Below the pieces are notes generated by a model. It worked only from the letters and a program-made list of their open reading frames with translations, ran no database searches and had not been told where the DNA came from. Position numbers and translations under genes: made by a program. This document shows, one piece after another, positions 1-6,216 of a stretch of 9,413 nt of DNA (position 1 is the stretch's first letter; each line of letters starts with the position of its first letter). The stretch is from Acidimicrobiaceae bacterium (GTDB lineage: Bacteria; Actinomycetota; Acidimicrobiia; Acidimicrobiales; UBA8592): positions 1-9,413 of the forward strand of contig PBMJ01000015.1 in assembly GCA_002722525.1 (NCBI GenBank). The letters run 5' to 3'.

Positions 1-1
1 A

Positions 2-625
2 ATTGTAAAAAATATTAAGTATGACGTTATCTATAAAATTGGAATGCAATTCTTTTATTCATTGGGGATGGAAGGTGTGAATGAGTTGAAAAGAATAAAG
101 CCAGATATTAAAATATTTTTAGACTTAAAATTGCATGACATTCCCAATACAGTCCACAGAGCTTCGAAGGTTCTTGGTTCTCTTGGGGTCAATTATCTAA
201 CGCTTCACACATCCGGAGGTTCTGAGATGATGTCAGCTGGTGTAGAAGGACTTCTAGAAGGAGCTCAGAATGCCGGTATCGGGTCACCAGTCGCTTTGGG
301 AGTGACAATCCTCACAAGTGACCCAAATACCGATGAAGAATTGATGAAACAGCGCATTGGGGTAGCGAAAGACTCTGGTTGCTTAGGTTTGGTATGCTCG
401 GCTCTAGATTTACCCATTGTTTCTAAGCAAGCTCCAGACTTGTTAACCGTTGTCCCCGGGATCCGCCTATCAGGAGCGGAGGCGCATGATCAAAAGAAAG
501 TGGCTACCCAATCTAAGGCGCTTCAAGAAGGCGCTGGGCTTCTCGTGATAGGGAGAGCTGTAACGGAAGCAGAAAATCCAACTGAAGCTGCCCAGGCAAT
601 CTATGCAGAGATAACTAATCCCTAA
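2..625 (+). CDS. pyrF: Orotidine 5'-phosphate decarboxylase, type 1 (5' end missing)
   Basis: Converts OMP to UMP, the last step of de novo pyrimidine synthesis, in the cytoplasm. The frame is open from the window edge, so the first in-frame ATG (position 44) is internal and not the true start: the codons before it read YKIG, the strand carrying the conserved substrate Lys. The catalytic D-x-K-x-x-D array lies in FLDLKLHDIPNTV (Asp at 122, Lys at 128, Asp at 137). The phosphate-binding PGIR (455-466) and IGRAV (548 onward) follow near the C-terminus. These are hallmarks of the type 1 (E. coli/Bacillus-like) enzyme. About 207 residues are visible and perhaps 20-35 N-terminal residues are lost. 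The stop is TAA, 55 bases before mihF. Mycobacteria and streptomycetes, as I recall, carry the type 2 enzyme at this position, so the type is slightly unusual. The family assignment is secure. Confidence 0.95.
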   Translation: MVKNIKYDVIYKIGMQFFYSLGMEGVNELKRIKPDIKIFLDLKLHDIPNTVHRASKVLGSLGVNYLTLHTSGGSEMMSAGVEGLLEGAQNAGIGSPVALGVTILTSDPNTDEELMKQRIGVAKDSGCLGLVCSALDLPIVSKQAPDLLTVVPGIRLSGAEAHDQKKVATQSKALQEGAGLLVIGRAVTEAENPTEAAQAIYAEITNP

Positions 626-668
626 CGACCTCTTAAAAGAAATACACCACTATCGACCTGCTCAGAAC

Positions 669-674
669 TATTCT
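669..674 (+). promoter_or_regulatory. Putative -10 element for a leaderless mihF transcript
   Basis: TATTCT matches the actinobacterial -10 pattern TANNNT and ends 6 bases before the mihF ATG at 681. Transcription would then begin at or next to the A of the start codon. No Shine-Dalgarno sequence precedes mihF, which fits a leaderless message. I see no convincing -35. The motif is short, so this rests on its spacing and on the same arrangement upstream of def and of the minus-strand methyltransferase. Confidence 0.45.
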
Positions 675-680
675 TTAGAT

Positions 681-995
681 ATGGCATCACCTCCTAAATT
701 AACAGACGCACAGCGTAAAGTCGCTCTTGAGAAAGCTGCTGAAGCTCGAAGAGTACGTGCAGAGCTTAAGGCTCGAATAAAAATGGGTTCCCTTACATTA
801 AGGCAAGTTCTAGACATTTCAGATCAAAATGAGATTGTAAGTAGAACGAAAGTTCTTGCAATTCTTGAATCAATGCCAAAAATTGGCAAAGTAAAGGCAA
901 GAAGGCTCATGGAGAGTATAGGTATCGCAGAAAGCAGGCGTCTGCGTGGCCTAGGAGATCAGCAGCGAGCAGCTCTGCTCGCCGAGTTCGACTGA
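681..995 (+). CDS. mihF: Actinobacterial integration host factor (mIHF)
   Basis: Small basic nucleoid-associated DNA-binding protein, 104 residues, close to the roughly 105 residues of the functional mycobacterial form. It is unrelated in fold to E. coli IHF. A charged N-terminal helix (about 8-35, rich in Ala, Arg and Lys) is followed by the helix-two-turn-helix domain. Its signature is MPKIGKVKARRLM (65-77) and the conserved SRRLRGLGDQQR (85-96), which bind DNA mainly through the backbone. In relatives it bends and compacts DNA and is needed for L5 phage integration. The start at 681 gives the standard family N-terminus (MASPPKLTDAQR) and sits 6 bases after a TANNNT hexamer. Location between pyrF and gmk is the classic actinobacterial arrangement and is one of the best lineage clues here. 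Confidence 0.95.
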   Translation: MASPPKLTDAQRKVALEKAAEARRVRAELKARIKMGSLTLRQVLDISDQNEIVSRTKVLAILESMPKIGKVKARRLMESIGIAESRRLRGLGDQQRAALLAEFD

Positions 996-1004
996 TAGTT
1001 CGCT

Positions 1005-1544
1005 ATGTTGATTGTTGTTTCCGGTCCCGGAGGGGTCGGCAAAGGAACAATCGCTGAGTTACTTGTTGAAAGGCATGAGAAACTATGGCTTTCAAAAAGC
1101 TGGACTACTCGGCCTCGAAGAGAAACAGAGAATGAAGAGGCCTATGTTTTTGTGAATCGTAAAGAATTTCAAGAGGCAATTGAAGCAGGCGTATTTCTTG
1201 AATGGGCTGAATTTCACGGTAATTATTACGCTACTCCATGGCCTGACCCACCTGAAGGTTATGACGTTCTTCTTGAAATTGATGTTCAAGGCGCTAAATC
1301 TGTAACTAAGCAGGGTCTTGAATGCTTAATGATTTTTGTTGATGCACCAACAATTGAAGACCAAGCAGACCGTCTCCGTGGAAGGGGAGATGATGAAGAA
1401 GAAGTTTTACTGCGAATCCGTGAAGGAGAGCGTGAACGAAATGATGCTAGGGAACTGGGCGCTATTTTTGTAATCAACGACGATCTCGATAGGGCAGTTT
1501 CCGAAATCTCTTCAATAATTTACTCGAATCCCACTAAAGAATAA
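1005..1544 (+). CDS. gmk: Guanylate kinase (compact variant)
   Basis: Phosphorylates GMP (and dGMP) to GDP with ATP in purine salvage and synthesis. The Walker A loop GPGGVGKGT is at 7-15. The GMP-binding segment contains Ser32, Arg36, Arg39, Glu42 and Tyr47, which I align with the GMP ligands of the yeast enzyme, followed by LEWAEFHGNYYATP (65-78) and EIDVQGAK (91-98). The lid helix with RLRGRG follows at roughly 122-127. At 179 residues it is shorter than the usual 190-210: the protein starts almost at the P-loop, the GMP loop is one residue shorter, and about four residues are missing between YYATP and DVLLEIDVQG. An in-frame TAG at 996-998 rules out an upstream start. It begins 9 bases after mihF with no Shine-Dalgarno, so it is probably cotranscribed and coupled. 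Confidence 0.95.
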   Translation: MLIVVSGPGGVGKGTIAELLVERHEKLWLSKSWTTRPRRETENEEAYVFVNRKEFQEAIEAGVFLEWAEFHGNYYATPWPDPPEGYDVLLEIDVQGAKSVTKQGLECLMIFVDAPTIEDQADRLRGRGDDEEEVLLRIREGERERNDARELGAIFVINDDLDRAVSEISSIIYSNPTKE

Positions 1545-1641
1545 GCAGGCTAGCGGGAAAGGTTGCAACAACTGCCCAAAGGAGCTGAAAGAGGAGGTAG
1601 ACTAAATTTCCTACCTGATCAGAAATCAATATGGAGATAAA
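1545..1641 (+). other. gmk-rpoZ intergenic region with SD-like purine tracts and a weak hairpin
   Basis: This is the longest plus-strand gap in the first operon. It holds AAAGGAG (1578-1584) and GAGGAGG (1591-1597), both resembling Shine-Dalgarno sequences but with no start codon at a usable distance. AGGTAG (1595-1600) can pair with CTACCT (1611-1616) across a 10-base loop, which would sequester the second tract. There is no T-run, so it is not a standard terminator. TAGACT (1598-1603) and TAAATT (1603-1608) fit a loose -10 pattern without a clear -35. A separate promoter or leader for rpoZ is possible but unproven. Confidence 0.3.
1633..1636 (+). promoter_or_regulatory. Ribosome binding site of rpoZ
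   Basis: GGAG lies 5 bases before the ATG at 1642. It selects this ATG over the internal one at codon 8 (1663), which would otherwise give the shorter N-terminus typical of many omega subunits. Confidence 0.7.
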
Positions 1642-1965
1642 ATGGCAACCGAAAACGAATCAATGATTTCACCAGAAATAGAAGGGCTTCTTGAATGCTC
1701 AGCTGAAGAAGGACAAGAAGGATCAAAATTTCGATTGGTTACTCTTGGGGCAAAACGAGCACGGCAAATCAATGCCTATATGTATCAATTAGGAGAGGGT
1801 CAGGGAGCATCAATACCTCCACAGGTCGCGACTGTTTCTAGTAAGCCACTTACCATAGCTTTCGAAGAGATAATTGCCGGCAAGGTTGTTGCTGGAGAAG
1901 CAAGAGAAGAAGTGCATGTTGAAGCCTTTTCGGAAGAAATTACTGAATCTACTGAAGAAGAATAA
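1642..1965 (+). CDS. rpoZ: DNA-directed RNA polymerase subunit omega
   Basis: Small subunit that latches the C-terminal part of beta' and helps assemble RNA polymerase. The core is unmistakable: ISPEIEGLLE (9-18), SKFRLVTLGAKRARQIN (28-44), the NQLGEG-like YQLGEG (48-53), and SSKPLTIAFEEIIAGKV (66-82). Length is 107 residues, in the actinobacterial range. An insertion rich in Glu and Gly (19-27) separates the first helix from the core, and the tail after residue 83 is strongly acidic, ending in Glu-Glu-Glu. A good GGAG site supports the start. It lies 14 bases upstream of coaBC, with gmk before it, the order common in bacteria. Confidence 0.95.
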   Translation: MATENESMISPEIEGLLECSAEEGQEGSKFRLVTLGAKRARQINAYMYQLGEGQGASIPPQVATVSSKPLTIAFEEIIAGKVVAGEAREEVHVEAFSEEITESTEEE

Positions 1966-1968
1966 TCT

Positions 1969-1974
1969 GAAGGG
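1969..1974 (+). promoter_or_regulatory. Ribosome binding site of coaBC
   Basis: GAAGGG lies 5 bases before the ATG at 1980 within the 14-base gap after rpoZ, supporting that start and translation from a shared message. Confidence 0.55.
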
Positions 1975-1979
1975 CAGTT

Positions 1980-3170
1980 ATGATTTCTGGGAAAAAAGTC
2001 GTTCTAGGTATAACCGGAGGCATAGCGGCATATAAGTCTGTTGAAGTGGTGCGTCGATTAGTAGAAGGTGGCGCTCACGTAGCTCCGATTATGACAGCAG
2101 GAGCAAAGAGATTTATTGGCGAAGTGACATTGAGCGCTTTAGCAAGCGAACCTGTTAAGTCTTCTCTTTGGGACGAGGATGATCCGATACCTCATACAAC
2201 TCTTGGACAGGAAGCGGACGTAATCCTAGTGGCTCCTGCAACGGCCAGGCTTATAGGGACATATGCTGCCGGAATCTCGAATGATTTATTGACTGCTACT
2301 CTTCTTGCTTCAAGGGCGCCAGTAATTTTATGTCCAGCTATGCATACCGAAATGTGGGAGCATCCAGCAGTGCAGGAGAACATCAGGACGCTTCAAAATC
2401 GGGGTGTAACCGTTGTTGCTCCTGAGGATGGGAAGTTAGCTGGTGGGGATATTGGGAAGGGGCGGTTAGCTTCTCCCAATGCAATAGTTTCTGCTGTGGA
2501 GCAAACGTTGACTCTCGATGACTTAGCAGAGTTCAAAATCCTAATTACAGCTGGTGGGACACGAGAGCCGATTGACCCAGTCCGTTACATAACAAACAGG
2601 TCAACAGGTAAGCAAGGGTATGCACTAGCTGAAGCTGCAGTGGCTCGAGGTGCCGCAGTTACTTTAGTATCGACTGTAGATCGGGAGGCACCTATCGGGG
2701 TAGAGGTTAAACATGCAGAGACAGCAAGCGATCTTCGCTCAGCAGTGATGTCATGCGCAGAAAATTACGATGTGATTATTATGGCTGCTGCAGTAGCTGA
2801 CTTTCAACCATCTTTGCCAGCGGATAGGAAATTGAAGAAGTCAGAGCAAATGAGCAGTTTAGAAGTAGAACCCACCCATGATTTTCTCATTGACTTGGGA
2901 AAGGGAAAGTCTTCGCACCAGATTATTGTTGGCTTCGCTGCAGAGACTGAAGAACTCGAAAGAAATGCGAAAGAAAAATTACAAAAAAAGAATCTGGACC
3001 TGATTGTAGCAAATGATGTTTCAGCTCCGGATACTGGGTTTGCGCATGATACGAATGAAGTTCTCTTGATAACTGGAGATGAGAAAACTAATGTTCCTCT
3101 TGCCAGTAAGCGGGTTGTAGCAGATAAGATTCTTGATGCCGTACTTGAATTGAAAGCGAGTAAAAATTGA
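1980..3170 (+). CDS. coaBC: Bifunctional phosphopantothenoylcysteine decarboxylase / phosphopantothenate-cysteine ligase
   Basis: Carries out two consecutive steps of coenzyme A synthesis: the CoaB half joins 4'-phosphopantothenate to cysteine with CTP, and the CoaC half, an FMN flavoprotein, decarboxylates the product to 4'-phosphopantetheine. CoaC spans about 1-175: GITGGIAAYKS (10-20) is the FMN-binding start, His72 in PHTTL is the expected catalytic His, and PATARLIG with GISNDLL follows. CoaB spans about 185-396, with ITAGGTREPIDPVR (189-202), NRSTGKQG (206-213), AAAVADF and the RKLKK lysine site, then VANDVSAPDTGF. The usual PAMN motif reads PAMH (119-122), and the flap position where E. 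coli has its active Cys reads AGG (154-156). I recall mycobacterial CoaBC sharing the PAMH form, so this is probably lineage-typical and not inactivation. 396 residues is normal. Confidence 0.95.
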   Translation: MISGKKVVLGITGGIAAYKSVEVVRRLVEGGAHVAPIMTAGAKRFIGEVTLSALASEPVKSSLWDEDDPIPHTTLGQEADVILVAPATARLIGTYAAGISNDLLTATLLASRAPVILCPAMHTEMWEHPAVQENIRTLQNRGVTVVAPEDGKLAGGDIGKGRLASPNAIVSAVEQTLTLDDLAEFKILITAGGTREPIDPVRYITNRSTGKQGYALAEAAVARGAAVTLVSTVDREAPIGVEVKHAETASDLRSAVMSCAENYDVIIMAAAVADFQPSLPADRKLKKSEQMSSLEVEPTHDFLIDLGKGKSSHQIIVGFAAETEELERNAKEKLQKKNLDLIVANDVSAPDTGFAHDTNEVLLITGDEKTNVPLASKRVVADKILDAVLELKASKN

Positions 3171-3211
3171 TGACTGTATCTAGTTCTAGGAATTTGCCTT
3201 TTACATTATGA
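3170..3211 (+). CDS. Possible 13-codon coupling micro-ORF between coaBC and metK
   Basis: An ATG at 3170 overlaps the coaBC stop (TGATG arrangement) and opens a frame encoding MTVSSSRNLPFTL. Its stop TGA (3209-3211) overlaps the metK ATG (3208-3210). A ribosome finishing coaBC could re-initiate here and be delivered to the metK start, which has no Shine-Dalgarno of its own. The double overlap is directly visible. Translation and function are inference, and a chance ORF this short is quite possible. Confidence 0.3.
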   Translation: MTVSSSRNLPFTL

Positions 3212-4404
3212 ATTCATCATTTACATTTACGTCCGAGTCTGTTACGGAGGGCCACCCCGACAAAATGGCAGACCAGATATCTGACTCGATTCTCGATGCA
3301 TTGTTGGCTTCTGATCCTAAATCGCGTGTTGCCTGTGAAACTTTAGTTACTACTGGCATAGCAATAGTGACTGGAGAAATTAGTACTGAAGAGGCCTACG
3401 TTGATATACCTGGAATTGTCCGAGAGACAATCTGTCGAATTGGATATGATAATCCAGCATTAGGGTTTGACGGAAGTACTTGCGGTGTGATGGTTGCACT
3501 TGATGAGCAGTCAGGTGATATTGCACAGGGGGTGGGCGCATCTCAGGAAGCGCGATCAGGCCAGACCATCGATGAGTGGGATAGTACAGGGGCTGGCGAT
3601 CAAGGTTTAATGTTCGGGTATGCGTCAAACGAGACAGATGCCTTCATGCCCATGACTATAGACCTTGCCCACAGAATGGCGTATCGTCTCGCGGAGATTC
3701 GTCGCAGTGGTGTTATTCCCTATCTTCGCCCAGATGGAAAAACCCAAATCACTATCGAATACGTGGATGGCATACCAGTTCGGCTAGAGAACGTTGTTGT
3801 GTCCACCCAGCACAACGAGGGTATTGATACGAAGCATCAAATAACGCCCGATATTCTTGAGCACGTAATTCGACCAGTTATTCCTGAGCAGTTTAAAGAT
3901 GATGATTACAATACATTTATTAATCCGACAGGTCGTTTCGTTAACGGTGGACCTGTTGCAGATGCAGGCCTTACTGGTAGAAAAATTATCGTTGATACTT
4001 ATGGAGGAATGGCAAGACATGGTGGGGGAGCATTCTCTGGGAAAGACCCGTCCAAAGTTGATAGAAGTGCAGCATATGCAACCCGTTGGGTGGCAAAGAA
4101 TGTTGTTGCTTCAGGTGCTGCTGATCGATGCGAAGTTCAAGTCGCATACGCTATAGGAATAGCAAGGCCCATGTCGATACTGGTTGAAACATTTGGAACA
4201 GAAAAAGTAGATCCGAACGCTATCGAGAAAGCAGTAGAGGAAATTTTTGATCTCCGTCCCGCTGCTATTGTCCATACACTTGACCTTTGTCGGCCTATAT
4301 ATGCTTCTACTGCCTCATATGGACATTTTGGACGCGATGATGAACGATTTACTTGGGAACGTCTTGACAAGGTTTCGGATATTCAGAATGCTCTAGGGCT
4401 ATAG
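3208..4404 (+). CDS. metK: S-adenosylmethionine synthetase
   Basis: Makes S-adenosylmethionine from methionine and ATP, releasing phosphate and pyrophosphate. It is the source of the methyl donor for the three methyltransferases further along. All three domains are present: ESVTEGHPDK (10-19) with the ATP- and Mg-binding His16 and Asp18, the GAGDQG signature (128-133), the HNEG segment, and the glycine-rich loop GGGAFSGKDPSKVDRS (272-287) with Lys279 and Asp280 of the active site. Length 398 matches the family. The start puts the standard FTSESVTEGHPDK at residues 7-19. No Shine-Dalgarno is present and the gap from coaBC is 37 bases, filled by the micro-ORF at 3170-3211. That gap is too short for a SAM riboswitch. 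Confidence 0.97.
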   Translation: MNSSFTFTSESVTEGHPDKMADQISDSILDALLASDPKSRVACETLVTTGIAIVTGEISTEEAYVDIPGIVRETICRIGYDNPALGFDGSTCGVMVALDEQSGDIAQGVGASQEARSGQTIDEWDSTGAGDQGLMFGYASNETDAFMPMTIDLAHRMAYRLAEIRRSGVIPYLRPDGKTQITIEYVDGIPVRLENVVVSTQHNEGIDTKHQITPDILEHVIRPVIPEQFKDDDYNTFINPTGRFVNGGPVADAGLTGRKIIVDTYGGMARHGGGAFSGKDPSKVDRSAAYATRWVAKNVVASGAADRCEVQVAYAIGIARPMSILVETFGTEKVDPNAIEKAVEEIFDLRPAAIVHTLDLCRPIYASTASYGHFGRDDERFTWERLDKVSDIQNALGL

Positions 4405-4442
4405 AATAATTCGATTTCCTGCATCAAGCCATCAGTTGAAAA

Positions 4443-6212
4443 GTGGGCTTTATGGATGACGAAAAACGGATTATTCCAGAAACTGTAAGAGTAATTCCGG
4501 ATCTGCCGGCAGTTTCGAAAGAATTTGACTATACGGTTCCTGTCAATTGGATTGAATCTGGACTGGCATCGCAGCTTACTGTTGGATCTTTAGTTAGGAT
4601 CAAATTTCGGAATCGTTCGATCGGGGCTTGGGTTAGCCAAATAAATCCTAGGACTGAAGCTGGCATTCAATTGCAACCACTGAAAAAATTTAGTAGCCAA
4701 GGTCCTTCGGAAGAAGTATTCAGTCTGTCGCTTTGGGCAGCAGATCGTTGGCAAGGCCCGACCTCTCGATTTTTAAAGACAGCAAGTCCTCAACGAATGG
4801 TTAAGTCTATTCCACCGAGTCGGCCTTCAAGAAAAGTGGAAATGCCGTCAAGTGAGTTTGTTGCTTCTGCATTTGGGGTTGTTCCAACTGTTGTTCGTAT
4901 CTCGCCAAAGGCTGACCGATGGCCGTATATACAAGCTGCAGTATCCCTCGGTAATGCTCTCATCCTTCTACCGTCTGCTTCTGAGGTGCGGATTGTCGTC
5001 AATCGTTTAAGACGCATGGGAGTTCACGTGGGTGAATATAGTAAGGATTGGGCTGTTGGCTTATCGGGAGGAACAATAGTCGGGAATCGTTCAGCAGCTT
5101 TTGCTACTGTCGAAAATCTCTCCGCTATTTTAATGATCGATGAGCATGATGAATCTTTTCAGGAAGAATCTTCACCTACTTGGCACTGCAGAGAAGTTGT
5201 TTTAGAACGTGCTAGAAGGCAAGGTCTTCCATGTGTATTTACTTCACCAATTCCGACACCTGAAGTGCGTCACCATAGCAGGCTTATAAGTGAAGAGAAT
5301 ATTGAAGAAGTCCAGGGGTGGTCATCGATTAAAGTTATTGATCCGCGTGAGGATGATTCAGCTATGGGCGGATTGTGGCCAAGGTCAACTGTAGAAGCAT
5401 TGAAGTTCGCTGAACGTTCGATTGTTGTCCTAAATCGAACAGGTCGGGCGCGCCTCCTCGCCTGTAGGCAGTGTGGTGAATTAGTAATATGTACAGATTG
5501 CGGAAGCGCTATGCAGCAGTTAGAAGATGATCTTCTTGAGTGCACTAGATTTGGTCATTCGAGACCGGTTCTATGTTCGAGTTGCTTGTCGACAAGTATG
5601 AAAAATCTACGTATTGGGGTTACCCGTGCCGGTGAGGAACTGGAGGCGCTTTTAAATGAGCCAGTTACTCAAGTTACTAAGGAAACGTCTTCGATTGATT
5701 TTCAAAGGTCAAAAATATACTTAGGAACTGAAGCTGTTCTTCATCGGGTTGATTGGGCGGATTTGGTTGTCTTCGCCGATTTTGACCAAGAGCTGCTCGC
5801 TAAGAGGTACCGCTCCGAAGAACAAGCCTTATCAAAATTGATCAGAGCAATTCGGTTAGTCAATAGGAAAAGTGTTGAGTCGGGAAATGTCGTTGTCCAA
5901 TCTCAACAGCCTAACCACCCGTTTTTTGATGTTTTGTTTAAGGGAGGTGTTGAAACTTGGTGCCTTAAAGAGAGTAGCAGGCGCGCAATTATCCAATATC
6001 CTCCATTTGGGCATTTGGCAGTTATTTCGGGGCCTGGGTCTGAGGAGTATATAGCGGAGGTGGTGACTCAAGGTAATTTGGAAGTTCTTGGGCCAAATGA
6101 TGGTGCTTGGTTGGTGAAATCTCCTCGGTTGGAAGATCTTTCTGGATCTCTCTCGAGGGTTCCTCGTCCGAAGAAACGACTTCGGCTTGCTATAGATCCT
6201 CTTAGGTTTTAA
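4443..6212 (+). CDS. priA: Primosomal protein N' (PriA), helicase-inactive actinobacterial form
   Basis: In most bacteria PriA recognises stalled forks and reloads the replisome. Visible parts are: the N-terminal 3'-DNA-binding domain (about 12-80, RVIPDLPAVSKEFDY), a degenerate helicase region, a zinc-binding module (341-381), and the C-terminal domain with YPPFGHLAVISG and final AIDPLRF. No Walker A GxGKT exists where it is expected (about 145-180). The DEEH box is reduced to DEHDESFQ (233-240). The zinc module has Cys341, 344, 350, 353, 367, 378 and 381, but the eighth expected Cys is Phe370. Actinobacterial PriA proteins are known to lack detectable helicase motifs, so DNA binding and scaffolding are the likely remaining roles. 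At 589 residues it is short for the group. The start is GTG 4443 or ATG 4452; neither has a clear Shine-Dalgarno. It follows metK by 38 bases and ends 4 bases from the convergent gene. Confidence 0.88.
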   Translation: MGFMDDEKRIIPETVRVIPDLPAVSKEFDYTVPVNWIESGLASQLTVGSLVRIKFRNRSIGAWVSQINPRTEAGIQLQPLKKFSSQGPSEEVFSLSLWAADRWQGPTSRFLKTASPQRMVKSIPPSRPSRKVEMPSSEFVASAFGVVPTVVRISPKADRWPYIQAAVSLGNALILLPSASEVRIVVNRLRRMGVHVGEYSKDWAVGLSGGTIVGNRSAAFATVENLSAILMIDEHDESFQEESSPTWHCREVVLERARRQGLPCVFTSPIPTPEVRHHSRLISEENIEEVQGWSSIKVIDPREDDSAMGGLWPRSTVEALKFAERSIVVLNRTGRARLLACRQCGELVICTDCGSAMQQLEDDLLECTRFGHSRPVLCSSCLSTSMKNLRIGVTRAGEELEALLNEPVTQVTKETSSIDFQRSKIYLGTEAVLHRVDWADLVVFADFDQELLAKRYRSEEQALSKLIRAIRLVNRKSVESGNVVVQSQQPNHPFFDVLFKGGVETWCLKESSRRAIIQYPPFGHLAVISGPGSEEYIAEVVTQGNLEVLGPNDGAWLVKSPRLEDLSGSLSRVPRPKKRLRLAIDPLRF

Positions 6213-6216
6213 AGAT

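Noticed and set aside
1092..1477. Minus-strand open frames inside gmk
   Set aside because: They run antisense to a clearly conserved kinase, have low-complexity Ser/Arg-rich or AT-driven translations, and show no family motif.
1595..1616. Intrinsic terminator between gmk and rpoZ
   Set aside because: The stem is only 6 bp with a 10-base loop and is not followed by a T-run.
1563..1640. Short open frame from TTG between gmk and rpoZ
   Set aside because: About 26 codons, weak start, no motif, and gmk is already terminated by TAA plus an in-frame TAG; chance openness is likely.
3171..3207. SAM riboswitch upstream of metK
   Set aside because: The gap is only 37 bases and shows no multi-stem structure; known SAM riboswitches need more sequence.
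3899..4156. 85-codon plus-strand frame inside metK
   Set aside because: It lies entirely within metK in another frame and shows no recognisable protein motif; metK is intact and highly conserved there.
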